NCBI GenBank assembly: GCA_048499435.1
Contig: JASNZW010000002.1
Span: forward strand, 372,001-436,000
Source: DAOTWC01 sp048499435
GTDB lineage: Bacteria; Chloroflexota; Anaerolineae; Aggregatilineales; Phototrophicaceae
Direction of reading: 5' to 3'
Length of the DNA stretch: 64,000 nt
This document shows positions 33,274 to 41,726 of the stretch, in pieces. The position numbers and the translations under genes are program-made. The notes beneath the pieces are model-generated. The model did no database searches. It was not told the DNA's origin and saw only the letters and a program-made list of their open reading frames with translations. Numbering within the stretch: position 1 is the first letter of the stretch; each line of letters begins with the position of its first letter.

Positions 33274-33756
33274 ATGCCTGAAATGATCAAAGTGCTGTTC
33301 GTCTGCGCCGGCAACATCTGCCGTTCGCCAATGGCAGAGGCGGTATTCCAGGAACAGGTGGACCGGGCCGGCCTCAGCCAGCGCTTCGCCATCGACTCCG
33401 CCGGAACCGGCCCCTGGCACGTGGGCGAGCGGGCGCATTCCGGCACGCTCGACATCCTCAGGCGCAACGGCATCGTCTACAAGGGCCGGGCGCGCCAGGT
33501 CACGCGGGCGGACTTCAGCGAGTACGATTACATACTGGCGATGGACCGCTCGAATCTGGAGTCGCTGGCGCGCATGGCGCAGGGGACCAGCGCCAAAGTG
33601 GACATGTTCCTGCGCTGCGCCAACGAAGCCGGCACGATCAGCGCCGACGCGGTTCCCGACCCCTACTACAGCGACAACTTCGACTACGTGTATAACCTGG
33701 TGCTGCGCGGCGCGCAGGCGCTGCTGGCGCACATCCGCGCGGAACACAGCCTGTAG
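33274..33756 (+). CDS. Low-molecular-weight protein tyrosine phosphatase
   Basis: 160 residues. The P-loop C11-x5-R17-S18 (VCAGNICRSPMAEA) opens the protein, and the general-acid loop PDPYYSDNFDYVYNLV is present near residue 127. The enzyme removes phosphate from phosphotyrosine; in bacteria it often reverses BY-kinases of the polysaccharide export system, and a CpsD-like ATPase is encoded 23 kb away. ATG with GGAG at 9 bases; an upstream GTG would swallow that site. Confidence 0.93.
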   Translation: MPEMIKVLFVCAGNICRSPMAEAVFQEQVDRAGLSQRFAIDSAGTGPWHVGERAHSGTLDILRRNGIVYKGRARQVTRADFSEYDYILAMDRSNLESLARMAQGTSAKVDMFLRCANEAGTISADAVPDPYYSDNFDYVYNLVLRGAQALLAHIRAEHSL

Positions 33757-33763
33757 CGCGCGC

Positions 33764-34540
33764 TCAGTCCCACGCCGGCGCGCGCCGCTGCACGAACGCC
33801 GCGAAACCCTCCAGGCCGTCGGGCTGGGCGAAGATTTCGCCCTGGTAGGCGGCTTCCTGCGCCAGCGCCGCGTCGTAGGCCGCGTCCAGCGCGGCCAGCA
33901 TGGCGGCCTTGCCGCGCCGCAGCGCGTGCGGCGACTGCGCCGCCAGCCCCGCCGCGAACGCCGCCACATCGTCAGCAAAGCTGGCCGCCGAGTAAACGGC
34001 GTTCGCCAGCCCGATACGCAGCGCCTCGTCCGCCAGCACATCGCGCCCGCTGAACATCAGCTCCAGCGCGCGCCCCAGCCCGACCACGCGCGGCAGCAGG
34101 TATGTGCCGCCGCCGTCCGGGATGAGGCCGACGCGCGCGAACAGCTCAGCAAAGCGCGCGCGCTCGCTGGCCAGCCGCAGGTCGCACGTGAGGGCGAAGT
34201 CGAAGCCGATGCCCGCCGCGTAGCCGTCCACCGCGGCGATCACCGGCCAGGGCGAACAGCGGATCGCGCGCAGCGCCGGGTGATAGCATTCAGTCAGCGT
34301 GTGCTGCACGCGCTCCGGCGTGACGCCGCGCTCAACCGCCTGCTTGATGTCCGCGCCAGAGCAGAAATTGCCGTTCGCGCCCGTTAGCACGATGCAGCGC
34401 GTGCCGTCGCCGGCGCAGGCCTCAACCGCCTGGCGCAGCGCGACGGCGACTTCATCGTCAAGCGCATTGCGCACTTCTGGCCGGTTGATCGTCAGCGTGG
34501 TGACGCGCCCGTGTTTGTCAATCAGCAGCTTTTCAGCCAT
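33764..34540 (-). CDS. Enoyl-CoA hydratase/isomerase, PaaG-like
   Basis: 258 residues of the crotonase superfamily. The oxyanion-hole and CoA motifs are present (GANGNFCSGADIKQAVE; DGYAAGIGFDFALTCDLRLA; VGLIPDGGGTYLLPRVVG). The two catalytic Glu residues of classical hydratase are replaced (Asp in GFDFALTCD and Phe after RFAEL). The Asp in LIPDGGG matches isomerases such as PaaG. Isomerisation or another crotonase reaction is therefore more likely than hydration. Its start overlaps the end of the upstream small membrane protein by 8 bases. Confidence 0.85.
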   Translation of the reverse strand: MAEKLLIDKHGRVTTLTINRPEVRNALDDEVAVALRQAVEACAGDGTRCIVLTGANGNFCSGADIKQAVERGVTPERVQHTLTECYHPALRAIRCSPWPVIAAVDGYAAGIGFDFALTCDLRLASERARFAELFARVGLIPDGGGTYLLPRVVGLGRALELMFSGRDVLADEALRIGLANAVYSAASFADDVAAFAAGLAAQSPHALRRGKAAMLAALDAAYDAALAQEAAYQGEIFAQPDGLEGFAAFVQRRAPAWD

Positions 34541-35039
34541 TGTCGCTACCTTCCTTGCTCGCGCGCCTTGACCCGGCTTTGTCCGCGCGGCGCGGCGGCG
34601 TAAGCTGGGCTTTCAAGGTCTTTTGCAGCTCTGAGAGTAAGATTTCGCTGTTGGCGTAATCGCCTTCCAGCAGGACGAAGAACGCCGCGCCCGCCGCCAG
34701 CGCCACGAGCGCCAGGATAGCGTTGCCCTGGGCCATCCCCAGCGCGGCCACCAGCACCAGCGCCCCAAAGACGATGGCCTGCCCCTCGCGCGAGGCCCCG
34801 CCAGGCACGCTGCCTTCAATCACCGTCAGGCCCTCGCGCCGCTCGGCGCGGGCGTTGAGCGTGGTGCGGCGGCGAAAGCGCCAGCGCACCTGCGTCGTGA
34901 CGGTGAGGGCGAAGCGCCCGCTTTTTTCCACCCAGCCGTCAAGCTGCGGGCGGCCCTTGCCGCTGGGCGTGTGCAGGCGCGCGTTGATGGCGCTCATGGC
35001 CTGGGGCACTGTTTTGTCGGTGTACATGATAAAGCGCAC
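34533..35039 (-). CDS. Small uncharacterised membrane protein
   Basis: About 168 residues. A soluble N-terminal domain of about 85 residues is followed by two adjacent membrane helices (about residues 90-128; AIVFGALVLVAALGMAQGNA, ILALVALAAGAAFFVLLEG) and a basic C terminus. The GTG start (35039) has GAGGGG at 7 bases, just past the SDR stop. An ATG 4 codons later is also possible. The longer open frame into the SDR gene is an artefact. It is sandwiched between SDR and crotonase genes in one operon. Confidence 0.7.
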   Translation of the reverse strand: MRFIMYTDKTVPQAMSAINARLHTPSGKGRPQLDGWVEKSGRFALTVTTQVRWRFRRRTTLNARAERREGLTVIEGSVPGGASREGQAIVFGALVLVAALGMAQGNAILALVALAAGAAFFVLLEGDYANSEILLSELQKTLKAQLTPPRRADKAGSRRASKEGSDNG

Positions 35040-35050
35040 GCCAGCACCCC

Positions 35051-35821
35051 TCACAGCAGCGGCAGGCTGAGGCCGCCGTCCACGACGAACACCTGCCCGG
35101 TGGCGAAATCGGACGCGGGCGCGGCCAGGTACAGCGCCACCCCGGCGATGTCGTCCGGCTCGCCAAAGCGGCGCTGCGGCGTGCGGTTGAGAATCTGCTC
35201 GGCCAGCGCCGCGCTGTCCCACAGGGCGCTGGCGAAGCGCGTTTTGACCAGGCCGGGGGCGATGGCGTTCACCTGGATGTTGTCGGCGGCCAGCTCCAGC
35301 GCCAGCGTCTGCGTCAGGCTGATAAGCGCCGCCTTTGTCATGCTGTAGATGCCCTGCATGTGGCCGGGGCGCAGGCCGTTGACCGAGGCGATGTTGATGA
35401 TCTTGCCGCCGCCGGCGCGGCGCATGTGCGGCACGACCGCCTGGCACAGCCACACCGCGCCCATGATGTTCACCTCAATCGTTTTCTGCCACAGGCTGTC
35501 CTCTGCCTCCAGCAGCGTGCCGAAGTGCGGGTTGGTGGCGGCGTTGTTGACGAGGATGTCCACCCCGCCATAGGCCGCCACCGCCGCCGCCGCCAGCGCG
35601 TGCAGCGCGGCGCGGTCGCCGTTGTGGGCGGCGACGGCCAGCGCCTCGCCCCCGGCGGCGCGGATGCCGGCGGCCACCGTGTCCAGCCCGTCCTGTCGGC
35701 GGCTGCTGATCACCACCTTCGCCCCGGCGCTGGCGAAGCGTTCCGCCAGCGCCTGGCCGATCCCGCGCGACGCGCCGGTGATCAGCGCCACCTTACCGGC
35801 GATATCGAATAAGTCGTGCAT
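35051..35821 (-). CDS. Short-chain dehydrogenase/reductase (SDR)
   Basis: 256 residues, classical SDR. Cofactor loop TGASRGIGQALAERF, then VNNAATN, and the catalytic Ser-Tyr-Lys in NIASVNGLRP and YSMTKAALISL. It uses NAD(P)H to reduce a ketone or oxidise an alcohol; 3-oxoacyl or sugar substrates cannot be separated. GAGGAAG sits 5 bases before the ATG. First gene of a three-gene operon with a crotonase, which hints at acyl-CoA chemistry. Confidence 0.9.
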   Translation of the reverse strand: MHDLFDIAGKVALITGASRGIGQALAERFASAGAKVVISSRRQDGLDTVAAGIRAAGGEALAVAAHNGDRAALHALAAAAVAAYGGVDILVNNAATNPHFGTLLEAEDSLWQKTIEVNIMGAVWLCQAVVPHMRRAGGGKIINIASVNGLRPGHMQGIYSMTKAALISLTQTLALELAADNIQVNAIAPGLVKTRFASALWDSAALAEQILNRTPQRRFGEPDDIAGVALYLAAPASDFATGQVFVVDGGLSLPLL

Positions 35822-35857
35822 CGTTCTTCCTCAGTTCCTCTGCCGCTGGTGCGCTCT

Positions 35858-35863
35858 ATTATA
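35858..35863 (-). promoter_or_regulatory. -10 box (CCGGTATAATAGA) of the SDR operon
   Basis: Perfect TATAAT on the minus strand, 37 bases before the SDR ATG, without a good -35 box. Its surroundings are nearly identical to the -10 box at 63164-63169. Confidence 0.55.
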
Positions 35864-35901
35864 CCGGCCCGCGCGCTCACGCCGAAACTGGCGCGGCGCG
35901 G

Positions 35902-35907
35902 TACAAT
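35902..35907 (+). promoter_or_regulatory. Possible -10 box (CGGTACAAT) of the lipoprotein gene
   Basis: TACAAT preceded by CGG, 84 bases before the GTG at 35991. Divergent from the SDR -10 box 40 bases away. No clear -35 box. Confidence 0.4.
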
Positions 35908-35990
35908 TAGTGGTACATTTGATAGAGCAGCCTGCTCGCCAAATGTCGGGTTTTGTGCTGCGCTGAGTTGTGGAGATCGGGGTAATCTAC

Positions 35991-36845
35991 GTGTTCAGAC
36001 GCCCAGGCTGGTTCGCGCTTTTCGCCGCTGTGGCCATCGTGGCGGGGTGCCGCACCGCTGGCCAGACGACTACCCAGGAATTCAGCGCCGTTTACCCCGC
36101 CGCAGACCCGCCGGCGGTCGTGCTGGATATCGCGAACGGCACGCTGGCCCTTGCCTCGGCGGACGCGGACGGCATCACCGGCAAAGTCACGACCAACGTT
36201 CAGGACTGGGCCGTGACCACCGCTGTTGACGCGCGCGGCGCGCTGCGCATCGCGCAGGGCAGCACCCGCAGCGCGGTTATCCCCACCGCGGCCAATGCGT
36301 GGGACGTTAAGCTCAGCCGCGGCACGCCGGTCAACCTGACGATCAACACGGCCAGCGCCAGCGGCACGCTGGACCTGACCGGGATGACGCTGCCGCAGCT
36401 CACGCTCAACGGCGGCAGCGGCGCGTTCACGCTCAGCTATGCCGCGCCCGCGCCCGTCTCTGGCGGCAGCATCGCCATCACGCAGGCCAGGGGCGCTGTC
36501 ACGATCAACGGCGCGCTCAACAGCGGCGCGGCGCGCCTGGACGTCACCACGACCAGCGGCGTTCAAACCTACGAGTTCAGCGGGGTGGGCCTGGCCGAAA
36601 ACCTGCGCGCCAATCTCACTTCCACCACCGCCAACATTGTGCTGCGCATCCCTGCAGGGCTGCCGGTGCGCGTTGAGTTCATCACCACGACCGGCATCGT
36701 CCGCGACATGCCCGCCAGCTTTGCAGCGGTGGACCGGTCCGCCTTCGAGACCGGGAACTACGCCAGCGCGGACCAGCCGCGCCTGCTGATCGAAGTGCAG
36801 ACTGTCACCGGCAGCCTGCGGGTGCTGGAACTTGGGGGGCTATGA
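35991..36845 (+). CDS. Lipoprotein with DUF4097-like beta repeats
   Basis: About 284 residues. The N terminus is a lipoprotein signal (FRRPGWFALFAAVAIVAGC) with the lipobox IVAGC, so the protein is lipidated at Cys. The rest is regular beta-strand repeat with short turns (AVVLDIANGTLALASADADG; LTLNGGSGAFTLSYAA), like toast-rack/DUF4097 putative adhesins. The GTG at 35991 is chosen because it gives a normal signal peptide; an in-frame GTG at 35970 adds 7 residues. The stop overlaps the cyclase start. Confidence 0.78.
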   Translation: MFRRPGWFALFAAVAIVAGCRTAGQTTTQEFSAVYPAADPPAVVLDIANGTLALASADADGITGKVTTNVQDWAVTTAVDARGALRIAQGSTRSAVIPTAANAWDVKLSRGTPVNLTINTASASGTLDLTGMTLPQLTLNGGSGAFTLSYAAPAPVSGGSIAITQARGAVTINGALNSGAARLDVTTTSGVQTYEFSGVGLAENLRANLTSTTANIVLRIPAGLPVRVEFITTTGIVRDMPASFAAVDRSAFETGNYASADQPRLLIEVQTVTGSLRVLELGGL

Positions 36846-37471
36846 GCATAATTTACGACATCACGCGCATAGTCACGCCCAGCCTGCCGGTGTGGCCCGG
36901 CGACACGCCGTTCAGCGCCGCCCACATGATGCGCCTGAGCGACGGCGCGGCGGTCAACCTGACCACGCTCACGCTCAGCGCGCACACCGGCACGCACGCC
37001 GACGCCTACTATCATTTTGCCGACGGCGCGGCCCACCCCGCCGCTATGCCGCTGGAAGCCTATATCGGCCCGGCGCGCGTGATTACGGTGACGCTGCGCA
37101 GCGGGCCGCTGCTGCCGTATCACTTCCCGCCGGGCAGCCTGGACGGCGTTGAACGGCTGCTGGTACACAGCCACGTCAGCGCGCTGGCCAACAACGAGTG
37201 GCCGCGCGTTTTCCCTTATCTCAGCGTAGAGCTGATCGAACGGCTGGCGGCGGGCGGCGCGCGCCTCATCGGGCTGGACTCGCCCTCGGTGGACGCTTTT
37301 GACAGCGCGGACCTGCCCTGCCACCACGCGCTGCTGCGGCACGGCATCGTCAACCTGGAAAGCCTGGCGCTGGACGGCGTGCCCGACGGCGATTACGAGC
37401 TGGTGGCGCTGCCGCTCAAGCTGGACGGCGCGTGCGGCTCGCCGGTGCGCGCTGTGCTGCGCGCGCTGTAA
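36842..37471 (+). CDS. Cyclase-family metal hydrolase (kynurenine formamidase-like)
   Basis: 209 residues. The metal-binding motif SAHTGTHADAYYHF (about residues 45-58) is the hallmark of KynB-type cyclases, which hydrolyse N-formylkynurenine or related amides and lactones. The start IYDITRIVTPSLPVWPGDTP is also typical of KynB. No other tryptophan-degradation genes are nearby, so the substrate is open. The start is embedded in the stop of the lipoprotein gene. Confidence 0.88.
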   Translation: MSIIYDITRIVTPSLPVWPGDTPFSAAHMMRLSDGAAVNLTTLTLSAHTGTHADAYYHFADGAAHPAAMPLEAYIGPARVITVTLRSGPLLPYHFPPGSLDGVERLLVHSHVSALANNEWPRVFPYLSVELIERLAAGGARLIGLDSPSVDAFDSADLPCHHALLRHGIVNLESLALDGVPDGDYELVALPLKLDGACGSPVRAVLRAL

Positions 37472-37491
37472 AACTTAGTGGAGGTGCGCCT

Positions 37492-37809
37492 ATGCAAGGC
37501 TCAGCCCTGATCTTTTTCGCGCTGCTGGCCGCCATCCTGCTGCTGACGTATGTGGCCATCCGGCGCGAGTGGTTCGCGCCGACCGGCACCGCCGCCGCCA
37601 GCGTGATCGCCAGCGTGGTCGCTATGACGCTGGTGTCGCTGGCGCAGGGCAACGGCGTGCTGCAGGCTGTGGTCGTCGGCATTGTGGTCGGGGCGCTGTT
37701 CAGCGGGGTCACGCTGGGCATCGCCTGGTACTTCCACAGCGCTGAGCTGCGCCGGCGCTACCCCGACGATGTGTATCCCGACGACAGCTACCCTGGCGGC
37801 GCGCCGTAA
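37492..37809 (+). CDS. Small membrane protein with acidic tail
   Basis: About 105 residues, three hydrophobic segments (about 5-22, 35-53 and 59-82), then a hydrophilic tail rich in Tyr, Asp and Pro (YPDDVYPDDSYPGGAP). The ATG has GGAGGT at 6 bases, and the gene follows the cyclase by 20 bases. The longer open frame from 37432 overlaps the cyclase end and is less likely. Family not recognised. Confidence 0.7.
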   Translation: MQGSALIFFALLAAILLLTYVAIRREWFAPTGTAAASVIASVVAMTLVSLAQGNGVLQAVVVGIVVGALFSGVTLGIAWYFHSAELRRRYPDDVYPDDSYPGGAP

Positions 37810-37818
37810 CCAGCCGCG

Positions 37819-39891
37819 CTACTGGCCCGGCGTGACCTCCACGACTGCCAGCGTATAGCTGCCAGCCCCGGTGAAGCGCACCGCTTCGACGGTGTACGTC
37901 CCGGCCTGCGGCAGCGCCACCCGCGCAAGCTGCGCGCTGCTGCCCAGCGCCGGGTCAGCGGCGTCGTCGTTTTCGGCCACCAGCGCGCCATCTGGCCCGA
38001 CCAGCCGGAGCTGCGGGTCAAGCGTGCCGCTGGCCGGGCGGATCGTCAGCGTGAGCGCCTGCCCGGCCTGCCCGTCGAACAGCCAGCGCTCGACCGGAAA
38101 CGCCGCGCTCAATTCGCCGTCCAGCGCGGCGCGCCCGCTGTTCAGGGCGAAGCGGCGCGTCGGGCTGACGCCGACGGTGTACGTGCCCGCGCCCTCCACG
38201 CGCTCCACGACGATAATGTACATGCCGTCCGCCGGCAGCGTGTAATCCGCGATCTGCGCGCCGAAGTAGAGCAGCGCCGCCAGCGCGGGGTTCTCCGGGT
38301 CGAAGCCGGTGTAGCTGGCGTAGGCCGCCGCGCTGCCTTCCGGCGTCAGCAGGCGGATGGCGACCAGCAGTTGGCCGGTTTCGCTGGCGTCGGCGGCGAA
38401 GATGTTGATGCGCTCGCCGGCGGTTCCGGCATACGTCCAGGCCTGCTGGCGCGTGTAGTCGTCCAGCGTGCCGCGCCCGGCCAGCCCTGGCGTGAGCGCG
38501 GTCGCGCCCACACGGCCCGCGGCGACCGCGGTGCTGAAGGCCGTGACCGCGCCGAACGCGCCGTCGCTGTCGGCGGCGTACAGCACGCCGGCCGGCCCGG
38601 CGGCCAGCCCGGCCGGCCGCACGATCTCGCCGGGAAGGGGGAACGCCGGCACAATGCGCCCCGGCTGCGCCAGCGGTACGCCGTCGGCGTCAAGCACGAA
38701 CAGCCCCTGGTCGGGCGTCGCCAGCGCGTACCAGCCCTCCGGCGTGACGGCGAAGCCGGCCAGCCGGGGCGGGACCGCGCCAAGCTGGGCGCGCACCGCG
38801 CCGCGCGCGCTCAGGTCCAGCACTTCGCCGTACTGCGTCAGGGCCAGCGGCGCGCCGTCGGGGGCGGTCGCCAGCAGCGGCTGCTCGAACACGCCTTCTG
38901 GCAGGCGCACCTCGCCAGCCGGCGCGCCCGCGCGCAGGATTTTCACGGTCACGCCGTCCGCCGCGCTGTTGGTGGCGTAGAGCGCGCCGTCCGGCGTCAC
39001 GGCCAGCGCCAGCGGCGCGCCCGCCGCGAACAGGCCGCCGCCCAGCGGGTCGCCCCAGGTTCCGCCTGGCAGCAGCGGCACGATGCAGGCGCAGACGGTG
39101 TCCGCCACGTAGACCGTGCCGTCGGGCGCGGCGGCCAGCGCCGCCGGCGCGGTAAGCGCCGGATTAGGCGTGATCGCCTCGACAGCGCCGGTCTGGGCGT
39201 TTAGGCGCACCAGCCCTAAGTCGCGCTCGTAGGTGTAGAGCGCGTCGCCCGGCCCGTAGGCCAGGCCGGTCAGGTTGAGGAAGGCGTTCGGGCCGTCGGC
39301 CAGCGAGCGCTGCGTGTGCCAGGCGACGCCGTACACCGGCGGCGGGGCGAAGGCCAGCGTCCCCGGCGCGGCGCTGTCGGCCACGCGGTTGAACACGGCG
39401 CGCAGCAGGTCGCGCTGGTCGGCGGCGGCGCGCCCGGCCACGAGCAGCAGCCGCCCGTCGGCCAGCCGCCCGGCCCGCGCCAGGCCGTAGAGCGCGCCGT
39501 CTGCGCTGAAACCCTCAGCGGCCAGGGCGTCGTCCGCGCCCGCCAGCAGCGCCGGCAGCGGGTCGCCGCTGACGGCGATGTCCTGCGCGGCCAGCGCCGC
39601 CAGCAGCAGCGCGGCCAGCTCATCGTCGGCCCCGGCGGGCAGCAGCGTAAATTCGACCGCCGGAATCTCCGGCGGGCGCGCCGCCAGCGCCGCCAGCGAC
39701 TGCGCGACCGTCAGCGTGAGCGCGCCGTCACGGTCGCCCGCGGCTGGCGCTTCCCAGGCGGCGGGGTACAGCAGCGTGAGGTCAGCGGCTTCCCAGGCGA
39801 ACGGCAGGTAGTCGCTGCTCTGCGCGGCGGCCAGCCCGGCCCCCGCCAGCAGCAGCGCGGCCAGCGCCAGCGCGCGCAAACGATCAATCAT
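37819..39891 (-). CDS. Exported beta-propeller protein with pre-peptidase C-terminal-like domains
   Basis: 690 residues. Signal peptide (ALALAALLLAGAGLAAAQ). A first domain of about 180 residues may be a PsbP/DUF1795-like fold. NHL/SMP-30-like blades follow (LTGLAYGPGDALYTY, ALAAAPDGTVYVADTV, ALAVTPDGALYATNSA, AGLAAGPAGVLYAADS) to about 460. The C-terminal part carries two PPC-type domains (LPADGMYIIVVERVEGAGTY; LPQAGTYTVEAVRFTGAGSY), often found on secreted enzymes. No catalytic domain is recognised. It ends the polysaccharide gene cluster on this strand. Confidence 0.82.
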   Translation of the reverse strand: MIDRLRALALAALLLAGAGLAAAQSSDYLPFAWEAADLTLLYPAAWEAPAAGDRDGALTLTVAQSLAALAARPPEIPAVEFTLLPAGADDELAALLLAALAAQDIAVSGDPLPALLAGADDALAAEGFSADGALYGLARAGRLADGRLLLVAGRAAADQRDLLRAVFNRVADSAAPGTLAFAPPPVYGVAWHTQRSLADGPNAFLNLTGLAYGPGDALYTYERDLGLVRLNAQTGAVEAITPNPALTAPAALAAAPDGTVYVADTVCACIVPLLPGGTWGDPLGGGLFAAGAPLALAVTPDGALYATNSAADGVTVKILRAGAPAGEVRLPEGVFEQPLLATAPDGAPLALTQYGEVLDLSARGAVRAQLGAVPPRLAGFAVTPEGWYALATPDQGLFVLDADGVPLAQPGRIVPAFPLPGEIVRPAGLAAGPAGVLYAADSDGAFGAVTAFSTAVAAGRVGATALTPGLAGRGTLDDYTRQQAWTYAGTAGERINIFAADASETGQLLVAIRLLTPEGSAAAYASYTGFDPENPALAALLYFGAQIADYTLPADGMYIIVVERVEGAGTYTVGVSPTRRFALNSGRAALDGELSAAFPVERWLFDGQAGQALTLTIRPASGTLDPQLRLVGPDGALVAENDDAADPALGSSAQLARVALPQAGTYTVEAVRFTGAGSYTLAVVEVTPGQ

Positions 39892-39910
39892 CGGTCAGCC
39901 CTCCACACGC

Positions 39911-40579
39911 TTATTTACGCGGCAGCACGGCGATCACCGGCAGGCCCAGCGCCTCGACATCCGCGCGGCGGCGCAGCGTCGGGTCGAGATAGTGCGCCAG
40001 GAACGCCAGCGCCACGCCGCCCAGCAGCCCCAGGCCGACGCGAATCAGCGGCCCGAAACGGTCCGCCAGCGGCGGCGGCGCGGGCGCGATCACCGGCTGG
40101 CCCAGCAGCGTGACGGCGGCGGGCGCGCTGCCCATCTGCGGAAAGTAGTCGGCGGTGCGCGTTTGCAGCACCTGCACGGCGGCGTCAACCGCGACCTGCA
40201 GCCCGGCGGCGTCCGGGTAGCTGAGGAACAACTGGCCGACGCTGCGCTTGCTGTCGGCGGCGACGCCCAACTGCGCGATATCCAGGCGGTCGCCCGCCAG
40301 CCGCGCCACTTCCTGGCGGAAGCCGTCGGTCAGCGCCCAGGTGGCCAGCGCGTTGACGGTGTACTCCGACGCCAGCCAGATATCCTGGAAGTCGCCGTCG
40401 CGCGGCGGCAGCGCCGCCGGGACCTGAGCGGCGCTGTAGTGCAGCACCGTCGCGAAGCCGCCGCTGGCGGCCCGCCCGCTGAACACGCCCGGCAGCGTCA
40501 GCGCCGCCGCCGCCGCGGTCGGCAGCAGCACCAGCCACCAGTAGCGCAGCAGCACGCGCATGATCTGTCTCAGCTCCAT
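39911..40579 (-). CDS. Wzz/chain-length determinant-like membrane protein
   Basis: About 222 residues. Two membrane helices (about 16-34 and 170-190) bracket an extracytoplasmic domain, with a short cytoplasmic C terminus that ends at ALGLPVIAVLPRK. This is the Wzz/CpsC layout. The N-terminal ELRQIMRVLLRYWWLVLLPT is typical. No tyrosine kinase gene is adjacent. GGAG lies 9 bases before the ATG. It likely modulates polymer length or export with the glycosyltransferases upstream in the operon. Confidence 0.82.
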   Translation of the reverse strand: MELRQIMRVLLRYWWLVLLPTAAAAALTLPGVFSGRAASGGFATVLHYSAAQVPAALPPRDGDFQDIWLASEYTVNALATWALTDGFRQEVARLAGDRLDIAQLGVAADSKRSVGQLFLSYPDAAGLQVAVDAAVQVLQTRTADYFPQMGSAPAAVTLLGQPVIAPAPPPLADRFGPLIRVGLGLLGGVALAFLAHYLDPTLRRRADVEALGLPVIAVLPRK

Positions 40580-40595
40580 CGGCTCGCGCTCCGTT

Positions 40596-41726
40596 TTATA
40601 GCTGTACCGGATTATGCCACACGAACGGGCGCTGCTGCTGAAAAACGGCCTGCGCCTGCTCGACAAAGGACGTTATCTGCGCGCTGAACACGCCGCTGTC
40701 AAAGCGTTCGGCGTGCGCCCGCAGCCGCGCCGGGCGGTAGCGGCCGGCGTCGAAGCCCGCCATCACCGCCATCAGCGCCTCGACGGTTGGCTGCGTGAAG
40801 TGCTCGCCGGTGACGCCGGGCAGCACGGTGTCCAGCGCGCCGCCGCCGCCGTAGGCGATCACCGGGCGGCCCGCCGCCTGCGCCTGCACCGGCGTGATGC
40901 CAAAGTCCTCCAGGCCGGGGAAGATGAACGCTTTGCAGCGCGCCATCAGGTCGGGCAGGGCGTCGTCGGGCACATAGCCCAGAAACTCAACCGTTGGCCC
41001 GGCCAGCGCGCGCAGTTGTTCCAGGTCGCGCCCGCGCCCGGCCACCTTCAGCGGGACGCCCAGGCGCGTCGCCGCCTGCACCGCCAGATCAATGCGCTTG
41101 TAGGGAATCAGGCGCGAGACAACCAGAAAATAGTCCTCAACGGTGGCGGACGGCTGGAAGCGCGCGGTGTCTACCGGCGGGTAGATGATGACCGACTCGC
41201 GGCCGTAATAGCGCGCGATGCGCTGGCGGATCTCGGTCGAAATGGCGATGAAGTGCGTCACGCGCTGGGCGGCGGCGTAATCCCAGCGGCGCAGCGCGGC
41301 CATCAGCGGGCGCAGCCCGGCCTGCGCCAGCGCGCCCAGCCCTTCGCGCGCGACATAGGCGTCAAGCTGCCACACGTAGCGCGTGGGGGCCAGGCAGTAA
41401 CAGATGTGGATCGTCTGGCTGCCGTGCCGCACGCCGTGGCAGAAGCCGCTTTTGTTGCTCAGAATGACCTCATGGCGCGACAGATCAAGCCCGCCCCAGG
41501 CCAGCGGGTACAGCGGCAGATAGGGCTGATGATGGCTGTGGATAGCGGGCAGCCTGTCCAGCCACAGCGGGCGGATGTCCCAGGCGCGGTAGCTGGCGGG
41601 CATCAGGTCCGGCGCGTAAATGCTGGTGTAGACCGGGCTGGCCGGGTACAGGCCCACCAGGGTCGCCAGCACGTCCTCCGCGCCGCCCACCTGGTTAAGC
41701 CAGTCGTGTACCAGGGCGAGCGTCAT
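40596..41726 (-). CDS. GT4-type glycosyltransferase
   Basis: 376 residues, GT-B fold. The N-terminal half includes LVHDWLNQVGGAEDVL and the C-terminal half carries the nucleotide-sugar site (VVSRLIPYKRIDLAVQA; FIFPGLEDFGITPVQAQAAG with the EDFGITPVQAQ E-x7-type motif). It transfers a sugar from a nucleotide donor to a polysaccharide or lipid acceptor in the cytoplasm. The start overlaps the end of rnhB by 4 bases. Donor not determined. Confidence 0.9.
   Translation of the reverse strand: MTLALVHDWLNQVGGAEDVLATLVGLYPASPVYTSIYAPDLMPASYRAWDIRPLWLDRLPAIHSHHQPYLPLYPLAWGGLDLSRHEVILSNKSGFCHGVRHGSQTIHICYCLAPTRYVWQLDAYVAREGLGALAQAGLRPLMAALRRWDYAAAQRVTHFIAISTEIRQRIARYYGRESVIIYPPVDTARFQPSATVEDYFLVVSRLIPYKRIDLAVQAATRLGVPLKVAGRGRDLEQLRALAGPTVEFLGYVPDDALPDLMARCKAFIFPGLEDFGITPVQAQAAGRPVIAYGGGGALDTVLPGVTGEHFTQPTVEALMAVMAGFDAGRYRPARLRAHAERFDSGVFSAQITSFVEQAQAVFQQQRPFVWHNPVQL

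Noticed and set aside
35040..35453. Longer start for the small membrane protein inside the SDR gene
   Set aside because: That part is an Arg/Ala/Gly-rich out-of-frame reading of the SDR coding region. A GTG with GAGGGG just after the SDR stop explains the gene better.
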